A stretch of DNA of 64,000 bases from Corbicula japonica (GCA_038501625.1 JAZAYU010000061.1:1786303-1850302), one strand, 5' to 3'. Counted from the first letter of the stretch, positions 55,601 through 57,794 are shown. Notes: a model not told the origin generated them from the letters alone. Numbers and translations are program-made.

Positions 55601-57794
55601 TGAAGGCTGGGGGAGGAACACTTGCTGGACCCACCTCTAAAATAATAAACACTATGATTGATACTTCAACTTTTCCCTCGAAATTAAAAATGGCTCAAGT
55701 TAGTCCTATATTTAAAAAAGATGACCCATTTACAACTAAAAATTATAGGCCAGTAAGTATTCTTCCTACCATGTCCAAATTGTATGAAAGAGTTTTAAAT
55801 GACCAATTAAGTGTGTACTTTGATGGTGTTTTTAACCACCTGCTATCTGCTTTCAGACCTGGCTATAGCTGTCAGACGGCCCTGCTTCGCGTGGTGAGGA
55901 CTGGAAGATTGCACTAGACAGAGGTGATCATGTTGCTGCCATACTTATGGACCTGTCTAAGGCGTTCGACTGTATCCCGCACAAGCTTCTGGTCCTCAAG
56001 CTGCGTGCCTACGGGCTGTCTGACGCTGCCACTGAACTTATTCATAACTACTTAACTAACAGGAAGCAGATGGTTAAAATAGGGGATACATGCAGTACAT
56101 GGCTTGAAATTTTAAAGGGTGTCCCTCAAGGATCAATTCTAGGGCCAATGATTTTTAACATATTTATAAATGACATATTTTACTTTGTAGAAAAATCAAA
56201 ATTATACAATTATGCTGATGACAACACTTTATCTTTCTCTCATAAGGACCCCAATACACTTAAATCTGTCCTGGAATCTGAAAGTAACTCTCTTATAGAC
56301 TGGTTCAATTTTAACCATATGCAGGCTAACCCAGACAAGTTTCAAGCCATAGCTGTTGGCAAACAAACACATGACTTAACACCTGTTTTTAAAGTTGGAA
56401 ATGTTGATATTACTTGTGATGAAACTGTTAAACTTTTAGGAATCGACCTTGACTTCATGTTAAATTTTAATGAGCAACTATCAAAAGTCTGTAAAAAAGC
56501 AGCAATGCAACTGAACATTCTCTTACGTCTGAGTAAATTTTTAGACCCAAATAACAAAATCTTAATTTATAAGTCTTTTATCAAATCAAATTTTAACTAC
56601 TGCCCTTTAGTCTGGCACTTTTGCTCTAAATCTAACACTGAAAGTCTCGAGAAACTGCAACACAGGGCTCTTCGAATCACTTTCAATGACTTCAATTCAT
56701 CTTATGCTGACCTTTTGACCAGAGCCAATATGCCTACTTTACACCTAAGCAGAACTCGTGATATTGCTTTAGAAACTTTTAAAAGTCTGTACAAAATATC
56801 ACCCCCATATTTGCATGATCTTGTAAATTTCAAAACAAACAATTACTCTTTCAGGTATGTAAATAGTGTTGAGGTACCATCTGTAAAAACTACTACTTAC
56901 GGTAAGAAATCGTTCAGGTTCGAGGCCGCCCAGGTATGGAACAGCCTGCCCAATGAACTAAGACAAGTTGAAAACTATAAGGAGTTTCGCAGGCTGGTTC
57001 AGACCTGGACTGGCCCAACCTGTAAGTGTTCAATGTGTACCTAAATGTCTATTTGTTGCTTTAGTTTCTTTTTTTTTGCATGCTCAAGCCACTTTATGTT
57101 CGAAGTCCAGAAAGTTTTATGCTGCTACAACATATCTTATGCTTTTGTGTAAATATTTGTCATAGAATGTACCTTTGTGTAAGCTTTTGTTCTTTGTACT
57201 GCATTGTCATTTTGTTTCTTAAACATTGTATGCTCTCATTGTGATACTTTTTCCTTATGCGTGATTATGTGCTTATGGTGCTATATATGTATATATATAT
57301 TTACTAATAGTGGTTTTAAGATGTGCTGCCAGCCATAAATTACATTTGTTTAAATGCCAATACTACAACCTTTTATTCTTATTTTATTTTCTAGTAAATT
57401 ATTTGTCTTAACTCTAATGTGCTCTTATTCATTGCTTACTACTCTTATGAGTGTTTTATTATATGCTATAGCTTAGATTACTTTTTTAACTGTAATTTTA
57501 ATAATGCTTGTCCTTCTTTTTCAGCTGTTATCGTTGATAGTTAGTGGTACTTTGTTTTAGTCGGATAATAGCTTCTATGCTAATGTTCCTTATTGTATAT
57601 CAAACCGACTTTAAATAAAGTTTCTTGTATCTTGTATCTTGTAGATCTATCCTCGAGTACACAGTTCCGACGCACCTAACAAACGTTTTTAACTTACGGG
57701 AACCAATGGAAAAGAAATAATTCATTGCCTGTTTATTGGGAAGATTACTCATTGACCCATCGTCTGAGAGCATTTTTACATGTTTGGATTCCAT
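2477..57794 (-). CDS. ATP13A3: P5B-type ATPase, ATP13A2/ATP13A3-like polyamine transporter; 20 exons, C-terminus off the window
   Basis: Gene-level entry; exons follow separately. P5B ATPases couple ATP hydrolysis to polyamine export from late endosomes and lysosomes. The joined exons give 771 complete codons plus one base, and all 19 internal junctions keep phase. In order: N-terminal hydrophobic segment about 77-95, actuator-domain TM region 248-292, LTGES 357-361, TM about 440-462, PPALP 485-489 (P5B type; P5A has PPELP), phosphorylated Asp 528 in DKTGTLTE, KGSPE 675-679, and MVTG 769-772. The rest of the P and M domains, about a third of the usual 1150-1250 residues, is missing because position 1 of the window is reached first. 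The context [14 protein letters not shown] at residues 57-70 resembles vertebrate ATP13A3 more than ATP13A2, but the paralogue call is inference. The introns are packed with transposons and hold a nested antisense gene. Family assignment is very secure; the symbol is less so. Confidence 0.93.
2703..2950. mobile_element. MITE-A-related, highly degenerate copies
   Basis: Repeated fragments such as TCAAGCATCTGATTGGCTG and CTCCATTTCAGCCAATCAGA occur in both orientations, but the structure is rearranged. This is probably two overlapping decayed copies. Confidence 0.5.
2951..3359. other. Intron 19 sequence, no feature seen
   Basis: AT-rich, with a short CAA run near 3035. No exon or repeat family was recognised on either strand. 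Confidence 0.5.
3750..3822 (+). ncRNA. tRNA-like sequence (SINE head or tRNA relic)
   Basis: An A-box-like TAGCTCAGTGGA at 3757-3768 and a B-box GTTCGAATCC at 3802-3811 are spaced as in a tRNA, but the T stem does not pair. This is more likely a tRNA-derived SINE head or a decayed gene than a working tRNA. Confidence 0.35.
4231..4312 (-). ncRNA. tRNA-like sequence, Ser/Leu-type
   Basis: On the minus strand, ATGGCCGCGGGAGTTACGCT resembles a D arm and GTTCGAATCCC a B box. The long middle part would suit a Ser/Leu tRNA with a large variable arm. Stems are imperfect, so it is probably a SINE head or relic. Confidence 0.3.
5574..7431. mobile_element. Helentron/HINE-like element H1
   Basis: Starts AACTAGA then a 6-bp hairpin (GTGTCC AAA GGACAC, 5584-5598). 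The subterminal repeat ATGCCCCCGC (5601-5610) faces GCGGGGGCAT (7419-7428), which is part of a second hairpin. The core is about six units of about 173 bp (6307-7345, one with a 20-bp internal duplication), followed by a GGAC-type microsatellite (7352-7385). The architecture matches non-autonomous Helentrons, including the pearl elements of bivalves. It has no coding region and is nested in the 4.1 kb inverted-repeat element. Confidence 0.7.
7479..7599 (-). CDS. ATP13A3: ATPase exon 19 (N domain end)
   Basis: Encodes [27 protein letters not shown]..., the VPxDFxxVL...GYRVLALA block. It ends in phase 2. The donor GTAAATAC includes at +5 to +8 the 4-bp duplication left by a 4.1 kb inverted-repeat element (3364-7470). 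Confidence 0.97.
7600..7938. other. Intron 18, no feature seen
   Basis: A short AT-rich intron between exons 18 and 19. No transposon was recognised; it is one of the few introns here without one. Confidence 0.7.
7939..8098 (-). CDS. ATP13A3: ATPase exon 18 (KGSPE nucleotide-binding motif)
   Basis: Encodes [28 protein letters not shown]...[13 protein letters not shown]. FxFSSxLQRMSV and KGxPE are the P-type ATPase nucleotide-binding elements. Its first roughly 20 bases and its acceptor are repeated several times in tandem upstream in the intron (8099-8346). Confidence 0.97.
8070..8346. repeat. Tandem duplication of the exon 18 acceptor region
   Basis: Four to five degenerate units of about 60 bases. 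Each repeats, on the minus strand, a block like ACCTATGTTTCAGGTTCAAC plus CAGGTGCAGAGCTGG, that is, the end of intron 17 and the start of exon 18. Copies lie near 8131-8192, 8231-8289 and 8290-8346, with a partial one between. At least two copies keep an intact CAG acceptor. Confidence 0.75.
8810..9060. mobile_element. MITE-D, 251 bp, 4-bp duplication
   Basis: Inverted ends of about 30 bases (GGGGCACATCACGGGAAAAG against GGGGCGCGTCACGGGAAAAG read from the right) are flanked by ATTT at 8806-8809 and 9061-9064. The interior holds two GACGTC motifs. A truncated second copy is at 35310-35445. Confidence 0.8.
9094..9207 (-). CDS. ATP13A3: ATPase exon 17 (N domain)
   Basis: A phase 0/0 exon of 38 codons, [20 protein letters not shown]..., matching the variable N-domain loop of ATP13A3 (ILEEATEEE...MPTVV). 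The acceptor is TTTGTAG and the donor is ATT|GTAAGT, 29 bases from the duplication flanking MITE-D. Confidence 0.95.
9354..11518. mobile_element. Helentron/HINE-like element H2
   Basis: Begins AACAAGA plus the hairpin GGGCCA TGA TGGCCC (9361-9375). GCTCACCTGAG (9382-9392) faces CTCAGGTGAGC (11504-11514), which closes a long terminal hairpin (11482-11515, TTC loop). The core is about eleven units of about 166 bp containing GACCCCTGGGGCGGGGCCAA. An ACGG-type microsatellite lies around 11437-11460. No coding region. Confidence 0.75.
11715..11956. mobile_element. MITE-B, 242 bp, TTAA-flanked palindrome
   Basis: TTAACCCTTTCCTCC at the left faces GGAGGAAAGGGTTAA at the right. The arms contain GATCAGCTGGCACATCTGTG and its reverse complement. 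The TTAA site and CCC-initial ends are typical of piggyBac-mobilised MITEs. Confidence 0.85.
11988..12082. mobile_element. MITE-A, internally deleted
   Basis: CAGGGCTGAAGGTTATAAAA ... CCCTGGGCACTG with most of the left arm missing. It ends 23 bases from the exon 16 donor. Confidence 0.8.
12106..12250 (-). CDS. ATP13A3: ATPase exon 16 (P/N domain)
   Basis: Encodes [14 protein letters not shown]...[38 protein letters not shown] is the conserved entry to the nucleotide-binding domain. The donor TGG|GTATGT lies 23 bases from an internally deleted MITE-A. Confidence 0.97.
12251..12943. other. Intron 15, weak short repeats only
   Basis: Degenerate repeats of ACAAGGGAGAGAATTTAGCC occur between about 12490 and 12720. 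Nothing coding was seen. Confidence 0.5.
12944..13005 (-). CDS. ATP13A3: ATPase exon 15 (TGTLTE)
   Basis: Begins exactly at [16 protein letters not shown], so the DKTGTLTE phosphorylation motif is interrupted by an intron of about 4.3 kb. The acceptor is TTCTTCAG and the donor is AAG|GTAAGA. Confidence 0.97.
13166..13395. mobile_element. MITE-B, degenerate copy
   Basis: TTAA at both ends, with the GCAAACAGTG...CATCTGTGC and GTGCAGATGTGCCAGCACAT blocks of family B in opposite orientation. It ends in GAGAAAAGGGTTAA. Confidence 0.65.
13636..13994. mobile_element. MITE-B split by a MITE-A
   Basis: A TTAA-bounded, degenerate family-B copy whose two halves (13636-13701 and 13854-13994) are separated by a complete MITE-A. 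The MITE-A is therefore the younger insertion. Confidence 0.65.
13702..13853. mobile_element. MITE-A, near-perfect palindrome
   Basis: CAGTGCCCAAGGTTATAAAA ... TTTTATAACCTTGGGACC. The two arms meet at GGCGACCTGTCGCC and are nearly perfect reverse complements (about 70 bases each), so the element could fold into one long hairpin. Confidence 0.85.
14000..16950. mobile_element. Helentron/HINE-like element H3
   Basis: Begins AACAAGA, then the GAAA-loop hairpin CAGTCG/CGACTG (14009-14024). AGCTCGACTATTCGAA (14027-14042) is matched exactly in reverse at 16931-16946, where it closes a terminal hairpin. The core is about eight degenerate units of 160-200 bp (15300-16850) with GGGCCATAATTTGAT and AGAGTTATGGTTCTTGGC. 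It also encloses a large AGTAT-type microsatellite. No coding region. Confidence 0.72.
14311..15115. repeat. Large microsatellite: GTT/GGT-rich then (AGTAT)n
   Basis: About 140 bases of imperfect GTTGTTGGTGGTG, then about 660 bases dominated by the pentanucleotide AGTAT with variants AGTAG, AGTAC and GGTAT in separate blocks. Long minus-strand open frames here (Tyr/Leu/Ile repeats) arise from the repeat and are not genes. Confidence 0.95.
17265..17465 (-). CDS. ATP13A3: ATPase exon 14 (PPALP and start of DKTGT)
   Basis: 67 codons, residues 463-529. It holds the helix with [13 protein letters not shown], the substrate-site motif that separates P5B (PPALP) from P5A (PPELP), then [11 protein letters not shown] and VCFDK. 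The catalytic Asp 528 is the next-to-last residue. The donor is AAA|GTAAGC; the acceptor TTAAG is weak, and a nearby AAAG is an alternative. Confidence 0.97.
17542..17682. mobile_element. MITE-C, TA-flanked
   Basis: TA then CAGTTGAACCTGCCTTAGCA at the left. GGATGGCTGCTTAAGATAGG at the right is its degenerate inverted partner. The TA site and CAGT ends suggest Tc1/mariner mobilisation. Confidence 0.6.
17840..18732. mobile_element. Helentron/HINE-like element H4
   Basis: Begins AACTAGA with hairpin GTTTTT TGTG AAAAAC (17848-17863), then ATGTTTCCCCCC, matched by GGGAGACAT at the other end. The core is about five units of about 150 bp containing GACCTTGACCTTTGACCTAC. It ends in a 36-base G run. 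Confidence 0.7.
18688..18723. repeat. (G)36 homopolymer
   Basis: An uninterrupted run of 36 G at the right end of H4. The true length in the genome is uncertain, since such runs are hard to sequence. Confidence 0.9.
18733..19097. other. Intron 13, no feature seen
   Basis: Ordinary AT-rich intron sequence between H4 and exon 13. Confidence 0.6.
19098..19243 (-). CDS. ATP13A3: ATPase exon 13 (membrane helix)
   Basis: Encodes [20 protein letters not shown] followed by a hydrophobic helix ([20 protein letters not shown]), residues 414-462. SKGxLVRxILYPKP is highly conserved in P5B ATPases. The donor is AAG|GTAAAC. Confidence 0.97.
19347..19500. mobile_element. MITE-B fragment, degenerate
   Basis: Contains AGATCCAGATCTGCTAGCAC and CCTGATCAGGCTTCACAGAT, the two facing arms of family B. 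The TTAA ends are lost. Confidence 0.5.
19674..19831. mobile_element. MITE-C, TA-flanked
   Basis: TACTGTTAAACATGCCTTAT at the left faces AACACAGGTTTGACTGTA at the right. Inside is the shared block CACCTGTGTTAAGCAGCCAC. Confidence 0.7.
19960..20124 (-). CDS. ATP13A3: ATPase exon 12 (actuator LTGES loop)
   Basis: Encodes [20 protein letters not shown]...[16 protein letters not shown]...VLRTG. The TGES dephosphorylation loop and HTLFCGTxVIQTR are diagnostic of P5B. The acceptor dinucleotide lies at the very end of a palindromic MITE (20125-20270). The donor is ACAG|GTAAGT. Confidence 0.97.
20125..20270. mobile_element. MITE-A abutting exon 12
   Basis: CTGTGTCCAAGATTATAAAA ... TTTTATAACCTTGC with facing arms meeting at GGCGACTGGACGCC. 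Its left terminus is contiguous with exon 12, and on the minus strand its last bases (CTTGGACACAG) are the splice acceptor. Confidence 0.8.
20290..20532. mobile_element. MITE-B, complete
   Basis: TTAACCCTTTCCTCC ... GGAGGAAAGGGGTTAA with long facing arms. It lies 20 bases from the preceding MITE-A. Confidence 0.85.
20667..20798 (-). CDS. ATP13A3: ATPase exon 11 (actuator domain)
   Basis: Encodes [19 protein letters not shown]...[25 protein letters not shown] and the CxVNES...LTG strand of the actuator domain are clear. The last codon (Gly of LTGES) is split with exon 12. Confidence 0.97.
20877..21620. mobile_element. Helentron/HINE-like element H5, decayed
   Basis: Starts AACTAGA with the small hairpin TGCC TGTT GGCA (20884-20895). 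Two degenerate repeats share CAACTGTG...GACCTTTGA (21285 and 21443). The opposite terminus was not recognised, so the right border is approximate. Confidence 0.45.
21621..22382. other. Intron 10 sequence, no feature seen
   Basis: AT-rich sequence with no open frame or recognisable repeat family. Confidence 0.5.
22574..22625. repeat. (TA)n microsatellite
   Basis: About 50 bases of TA. It borders the hairpin element at 22685-23076, which has more TA repeat at its other end. Confidence 0.9.
22685..23076. mobile_element. Hairpin element with ~100-bp inverted arms inside a TA repeat
   Basis: TACTAAGAAATGTGGTAAGT at 22690 and ACTTACCACATTTCTTAGTA near 23073 bound two arms of about 100 bases that also share GGGGTATATATGGTACCCC. 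The middle is AT-rich (TTCGGTTTATGATAAAAA). It sits within H7 between two TA tracts, suggesting insertion into a TA microsatellite. Confidence 0.7.
25217..26760. mobile_element. Helentron/HINE-like element H8
   Basis: Begins AACTAGA and hairpin GTTTTT GTG AAAAAC (25226-25240), then TTGTCTCCCCC. The right end is a hairpin ATGTCTCCCCC/GGGGGAGACAT (26721-26756). The core is about ten units of 143-146 bp, most containing GACCTTGACCTTTGACCTAC and GAAGTTTGAAGGCTCTGGGT. Confidence 0.75.
26761..27424. other. Region upstream of the Mab-21-like gene
   Basis: AT-rich, with no repeat family recognised. It must contain the promoter of the nested gene unless a distant 5' exon exists. I see no clear core promoter motif. 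Confidence 0.4.
27425..29548 (+). CDS. Mab-21-domain (cGAS-like) protein with helical C-terminal extension, intronless
   Basis: 707 residues in one exon. Residues 60-82 carry the nucleotidyltransferase signature: FFGSQTEG with GS at 66-67, then S79-D-R-D82, the first two acidic residues of the cGAS/Mab-21 fold. [11 protein letters not shown] at 239-249 and the following [12 protein letters not shown] match the Mab-21 C-terminal helical lobe. From about residue 480 to the end the protein is helical, and a block at about 605-700 looks TPR-like. The third catalytic acid expected near the strand ending FLVPVAS (about 225-231) is not obvious, so cyclic-dinucleotide synthesis is uncertain. Such proteins are greatly expanded in bivalves, and some relatives sense nucleic acid. 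The ATG follows an in-frame AT-rich leader, and poly(A) signals lie 70-120 bases past the stop. The gene sits antisense in intron 10 of the ATPase; lack of introns is compatible with a retrocopy origin or with the normal family structure. Confidence 0.9.
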   Translation: MSSFSRMFQQPEHYQNLSQRLSAVLDDVGVNEATVIKRRRACMLAEILYKIKNQLQGLELSLFFFGSQTEGSTTLGLNSDRDHLICNQRYRIIQDWSEWVEGKQQFLMVQDETTSPGYCLLQYVKDDLPLPAVPAAGFQHEYFIADNKGKVLVRHAMSLGQIRDGRTRHGPAETTNYELFDTDRVRAFHCFTWPKEAVPWLHQQNASGWPTEDMKRYSVEQGCFLVPVASRTGVYYDQEWRISTSLAERCLMFNLNITQMRCYIMMKMILKTFVQPKCGDSVSSFMCKNILFQSIAYSGASNLWNECTLLTQLKKCLQALLNCILTENCPHFLIPRNNLLADKLSGEVKNQLVEIMCTLMDNIEQSLLGIGIDDLGNRLYVKSSGISGAHLPSAYVIGVSVAFRNIMNVPSYQQTIILSNMKELPHNSASAYQSLTHKVSQLCQKYFGDPLGKMASSLITPFLCTIIGSTVASVDIQHSGVLSREALDWFSLGLNSDVCTGKLKLASALYCAGELETCEILLLTLRRQMEQTTVQTLCACYPKAYSFQEDFKKLCYENNEHVIRNNMAFCVGHLPCEVNCIPGELKYEMFRTTQEDRPYRGRLDYWMDWAAVDLLPYLFFLQFKVYRQLHRPADQHRALQNLAWTIDNTPNLGHRETALNLLGQCVEQEGRKEVAFYCYMMSLNVRPTNNAAKWHLCRLLASSIAHI
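29616..29672 (+). terminator. Polyadenylation signals of the Mab-21-like gene
   Basis: Two AATAAA hexamers lie at 29616-29621 and 29667-29672, within 125 bases of the stop codon at 29546. Either could direct cleavage; this is a motif match only. Confidence 0.5.
29673..31725. other. Intron 10 sequence, mostly featureless
   Basis: No credible coding frame. A MITE-B fragment (AGTGTAGAACCAGATCAAAC ... TGATCTGGATCTAGGCTG) lies at about 31095-31160, and short CAA runs lie near 30617 and 30853. Confidence 0.5.
31726..31913. mobile_element. MITE-C, TA-flanked
   Basis: TACAGTCAAGCATGTCATAA at the left faces AGGAAGGTTTAACTGTAA at the right. The inner blocks ACAAAATGTCAGTTTAGG and CATATTCAAACTGGCTGTTT are shared with the other copies in opposite orientation. 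Confidence 0.75.
31914..33472. other. Intron 10 sequence, no feature seen
   Basis: AT-rich. TTTTCGC-type phrases recur weakly around 31925-32000 and 32865-32930, perhaps a decayed repeat. Nothing coding was recognised. Confidence 0.45.
33473..33936. mobile_element. MITE-B, degenerate, interrupted by a SINE
   Basis: TTAACACTTTACTCC on the left; arms GTGTAGAACCAGATTAGC and GCAAACAGTGCATAAC face each other. The right end TTAA at 33933-33936 is about 7 bases from the exon 10 donor. Confidence 0.55.
33522..33731 (-). mobile_element. SINE with (CAAA)n tail and 14-bp target duplication
   Basis: GCGAATAGTGTAGA occurs at 33508-33521 and again at 33732-33745, flanking a 210-base insert. Its minus-strand 3' end reads GGCGTTAAACCCGAAACAAA continuing as (CAAA)n. 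No coding frame. LINE-mobilised SINEs leave such duplications. The family is probably one of the widespread molluscan SINEs, but I could not fix which. Confidence 0.8.
33944..34010 (-). CDS. ATP13A3: ATPase exon 10
   Basis: Encodes [20 protein letters not shown], the start of the actuator domain. It ends in phase 1 at GATG|GTCAGT. A degenerate TTAA-type MITE starts about 7 bases into the next intron, which is 13.1 kb long and holds the nested Mab-21-like gene. Confidence 0.9.
34292..34521. mobile_element. MITE-B, complete
   Basis: TTAACCCTTTCCTAC ... GGAGGAAAGGGTTAA with facing arms GATCAGCTCGCACATCTGTG and GATCAGACGGCACGGATC. Confidence 0.82.
35000..35134 (-). CDS. ATP13A3: ATPase exon 9 (two membrane helices)
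   Basis: A phase 0/0 exon of 45 codons, residues 248-292. It contains NPFY-type [12 protein letters not shown] and [15 protein letters not shown], which match the membrane pair before the actuator domain. The donor is AAG|GTAAGT. Confidence 0.97.
35310..35445. mobile_element. MITE-D, truncated copy
   Basis: Shares CACATTTTGACAATAAAATG, TTTTTACCGCGAA and the right end CCGAAGGTACCTTTTCCGTG with the copy at 8810-9060. The left inverted end is missing. Confidence 0.75.
35851..35970. mobile_element. MITE-A, diverged
   Basis: CTGGACCCAAGATAATAAAA, then CATCTGATTGGCCGACTAGT and CAACCAATCAGATACTTGAG as facing arms. The right terminus is degraded. Confidence 0.65.
35995..36440. repeat. Minisatellite of GTCACATACCATGAGACA units
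   Basis: About 445 bases built from three interleaved short phrases: CAGTCACATACCATG, AGACAGTCTCAGACACATAC and TGTGAGAAGTCACAGTCACA. The order varies between rounds of about 60-115 bases. It lies in intron 8 between exons 8 and 9. Confidence 0.9.
36601..36670 (-). CDS. ATP13A3: ATPase exon 8
   Basis: Encodes [20 protein letters not shown], the conserved YGxNxIxV block preceding the actuator-side membrane helices. The donor is GAG|GTAAGT and the acceptor is TTAACAG. Confidence 0.95.
36862..36936 (-). CDS. ATP13A3: ATPase exon 7
   Basis: Encodes [20 protein letters not shown], matching the GLDEGVSC/GL block of P5B ATPases. The acceptor is TTTCAG and the donor is GAG|GTAATT. It starts with one base and ends with two, joining exon 6 and exon 8 in frame. 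Confidence 0.93.
37223..37403. mobile_element. MITE-C next to the exon 6 donor
   Basis: TACAGTGAAACCTGCCTAAG at the left, GCTGCTAAAGACAGGTTTGA at the right. The shared inner block is CTAAACTGACATTTTGTTCT. Its right end is 16 bases into the intron after exon 6. Confidence 0.75.
37420..37505 (-). CDS. ATP13A3: ATPase exon 6
   Basis: Encodes [20 protein letters not shown], the family signature (I)RYF...KYxW before the first core membrane helix. It ends in phase 2 at CTTAG|GTAATA. A TA-type MITE ends 16 bases into the next intron. Confidence 0.93.
37560..37710. mobile_element. MITE-A, near-perfect palindrome
   Basis: GGTTGAAGGTTATAAAACTG ... CAGTTTTATAACCTTGGGCA with arms meeting at GTGACCAGTCGCC. 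Confidence 0.82.
38738..38886. mobile_element. MITE-A-related element, diverged subfamily
   Basis: CAGGACCCAAGATCATGAAT ... TTTTATGATCTTAGACAC, with TTTTGATTGGCCCATTTGG and TCAACCAATCAGAAAGCTTG as arms. Same plan as MITE-A but clearly a different subfamily. Confidence 0.65.
39638..39725 (-). CDS. ATP13A3: ATPase exon 5
   Basis: One base completes Arg, then 29 codons follow ([20 protein letters not shown]). This is a basic, Ser-rich cytosolic loop that is poorly conserved in the family. It ends NTGQ at a GTAAGT donor in phase 0. Confidence 0.88.
40078..40136 (-). CDS. ATP13A3: ATPase exon 4
   Basis: Encodes [19 protein letters not shown] plus the first two bases of an Arg codon. It lies between a TTTCAG acceptor and an AAG|GTACAA donor. 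This is the cytosolic loop after the N-terminal membrane segment, matched mainly by position and phase. Confidence 0.88.
40183..40497. repeat. Dispersed repeat R, copy 1
   Basis: Shares AAAGCCCCAGCCCTAAACTT, TTTGTCCATATAGACTCC, AACACAAAAGGTCCAATC and GGAACTATAGGC (reverse) with 60120-60470, in opposite orientation. Ends are not precisely defined and no duplication was recognised. Confidence 0.7.
40675..40925. mobile_element. Degraded copy of the CAGGGCTTTTTC element
   Basis: Parallels 62544-62899 in the order of phrases (CCAATTTCAAGAAAAA, TTTCAACAG, AAATAGAAACAAA, AACAGGCCTTTTT ... GAAAAGCCC), but both inverted ends are damaged. Confidence 0.5.
41066..41233 (-). CDS. ATP13A3: ATPase exon 3 (N-terminal membrane segment)
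   Basis: This is a phase 0/0 exon of 56 codons, residues 66-121, starting [18 protein letters not shown]. It holds the P5B-specific N-terminal hydrophobic stretch at about 77-95, which in ATP13A2 forms a membrane-embedded hairpin. The acceptor is ATTACAG and the donor is AAG|GTATTA. Confidence 0.95.
41515..41597. mobile_element. MITE-A, left arm only
   Basis: CAGTGCTGAAGATTATAAAA followed by one arm ending GGCAACCAGTC. It then breaks into sequence ending AAATAGTCGAGCTAAA (about 41680), which resembles the end of H3. Confidence 0.65.
42072..42312. mobile_element. MITE-B, complete
   Basis: TTAACCCTTTCCTCC ... GGAGGAAAGGGTTAA. Arms contain ATCAGCCGGCACATCCCTGC and GCACGGATGTGCTTGCTGAT. Confidence 0.85.
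42670..42826. mobile_element. Palindromic MITE, ~157 bp
   Basis: AGGATTGAATCGATAGTTGA at the left faces ATATTGATTCAATCCCTA at the right. The centre GAAGCCCGAAGGGCTTC is a perfect hairpin and the arms carry GGTTTCCATTTGGGTATG and its near reverse complement. Confidence 0.8.
43483..43633. mobile_element. MITE-A, near-perfect palindrome
   Basis: CAGGGCTGGAGGTTATAAAA ... TTTTATAACCTTGGGCAC, arms meeting at GGCGACCAGTCGCC. Confidence 0.85.
43665..43846. mobile_element. MITE-C, TA-flanked
   Basis: TACAGTCGAAACTGTCTTTA ... GGCAGGTTTCACTGTA with good inverted ends of about 20 bases and the family's shared inner blocks. Confidence 0.82.
43848..44230. mobile_element. Possible hAT-type remnant
   Basis: Starts CAGGGTTGGCAAAATGCCGG, a typical hAT-like terminus, with repeats of GGCAAATACTGG following. 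The other end was not recognised, so the right border is arbitrary. Confidence 0.4.
44345..46097. mobile_element. Decayed hAT-like DNA transposon
   Basis: CAGGGGTTCCAC at the left faces GGGGGAAACCCTG at the right. The minus strand near 44747-45091 contains a broken transposase N-terminal zinc-finger region. No target duplication was recognised, and most of the coding region is gone. Confidence 0.5.
44747..45091 (-). pseudogene. hAT-type transposase N-terminal remnant
   Basis: Reads KFNSNWLT, stop, [32 protein letters not shown], then stop. The W-L...G-M-F-C-x-x-C...K-x-x-F-V pattern is the zinc-finger start of hAT transposase-derived proteins (ZNF862/C17orf113-like). Two in-frame stops and no downstream domain show that it is dead. 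Confidence 0.5.
46100..46188. mobile_element. MITE-B, right half
   Basis: GATCCTGATCAGATGGCACG ... GGAAAGGGTTAA, one arm only. Its TTAA end lies 12 bases into the intron after exon 2. Confidence 0.7.
46201..46298 (-). CDS. ATP13A3: ATPase exon 2
   Basis: The acceptor is TTGCAG and the donor is ATG|GTGGGT. Residues 33-65 include the internal Met 36 (ATG at 46290), a possible alternative start, and end INHGQEDQM, which resembles the N-terminus of vertebrate ATP13A3. The stretch before the first membrane segment is proline-rich (GPPPMNP). The tail end of a TTAA-type MITE lies 12 bases into the following intron. Confidence 0.88.
46398..46786. mobile_element. Mutator-like MITE, copy 1 (389 bp, 10-bp duplication)
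   Basis: Ends CAATCT...AGATTG, flanked by GCACACTGTG at 46388-46397 and 46787-46796. Near the left end is the palindrome AGATCTAACAAAATGTTAGATCT. Shares most of its sequence, inverted, with 61934-62330. Duplications of 9-10 bp are characteristic of Mutator-like transposases. Confidence 0.8.
46916..47112. mobile_element. CAGGG-ended MITE with 5-bp duplication
   Basis: CAGGGCTCTCACTA ... TAGTGAGAGCCCTG, 197 bp, flanked by GTGGA at 46911-46915 and 47113-47117. hAT-like ends, but with a 5-bp rather than 8-bp duplication. Confidence 0.75.
47118..48165. other. Intron 1 sequence, no clear feature
   Basis: AT-rich. Weak TCCCAAAATGG-type phrases recur around 47720, 47905 and 50450. Nothing coding was seen. 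Confidence 0.45.
48171..50360. mobile_element. 2.2 kb long-inverted-repeat element with 5-bp duplication
   Basis: Arms of roughly 340 bases (48171-48515 and about 50018-50360) are inverted and highly similar; outer ends CAGGCTGGTAATTATGCTTG / CAAGCATAATTACCAGCCTG. TAAAA flanks both sides (48166-48170, 50361-50365). Just inside the left end lies the palindrome GATCGGGCTTA-G-TAAGCCCGATC. No transposase-like frame is seen in the 1.5 kb middle. Confidence 0.85.
50366..51271. other. Intron 1 sequence, no clear feature
   Basis: AT-rich; a decayed CAGGG-ended repeat may begin near 50380. No exon was recognised. Confidence 0.4.
51272..52217. mobile_element. 0.95 kb inverted-repeat element
   Basis: TTTGGTTATGGGTAAAACCC at 51272 faces GGGTTTTACCCACAACCAAA ending at 52217. 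The similarity runs about 110 bases inward and includes GGTACGGAAATCTTCGC. The middle is AT-rich and non-coding. Target duplication not clear. Confidence 0.75.
52218..53299. other. Intron 1 sequence, no clear feature
   Basis: AT-rich. ATATGCATATCAGGAAT near 52870 resembles a phrase near 1275. Nothing coding was recognised. Confidence 0.4.
53562..54179 (+). pseudogene. LINE N-terminal region: 2A-like motif and PHD finger
   Basis: The open frame has no ATG before a GTG at 53562. An ATG at 53513 lies in another frame and meets TGA at 53563, suggesting a 1-base change at the start. Numbered from 53562: [10 protein letters not shown] at 26-35 resembles the 2A skipping motif (D-I/V-E-x-N-P-G-P, with Ala instead of Glu). 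A C4HC3 PHD finger follows (C40, C43, C56, C59, H64, C67, C86/C87, C90), then an acidic Ser-rich linker. It ends at TAA in an overlap with the endonuclease frame. Confidence 0.7.
54109..55917 (+). pseudogene. LINE endonuclease and first part of the reverse transcriptase, broken
   Basis: Numbered from 54109: APE-type endonuclease motifs LNINSLR (42-48), AETKLD (69-74), SYRPP (141-145), YGDLN (173-177), CIDVILTN (216-223) and ISDCH (238-242). A TAA at 54907-54909 interrupts the frame, which continues beyond it into RT motifs ([37 protein letters not shown]). At about 55893 a 1-base loss shifts the rest into another frame. Confidence 0.85.
55947..57044 (+). pseudogene. LINE reverse transcriptase, catalytic part
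   Basis: From [22 protein letters not shown] at 60-67, catalytic YADD at 89-92, then thumb and C-terminal motifs ([26 protein letters not shown]). It is intact over 365 codons, so the element is fairly young, but its start lies downstream of the frameshift. Confidence 0.88.
57698..57794 (-). CDS. ATP13A3: ATPase exon 1 (proposed start)
   Basis: An ATG in a good context (A at -3, G at +4) opens 32 codons beginning [17 protein letters not shown]. It ends one base into a codon before a GTAAGT donor at 57697. That phase fits the acceptor at 46299, where the next exon starts with two bases and runs into the already recognised MSSRVKKF sequence. The alternative is that translation starts at the ATG at 46290 and this exon is unrelated. 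No transcript is available, and one chance in three would give a matching phase. Confidence 0.6.
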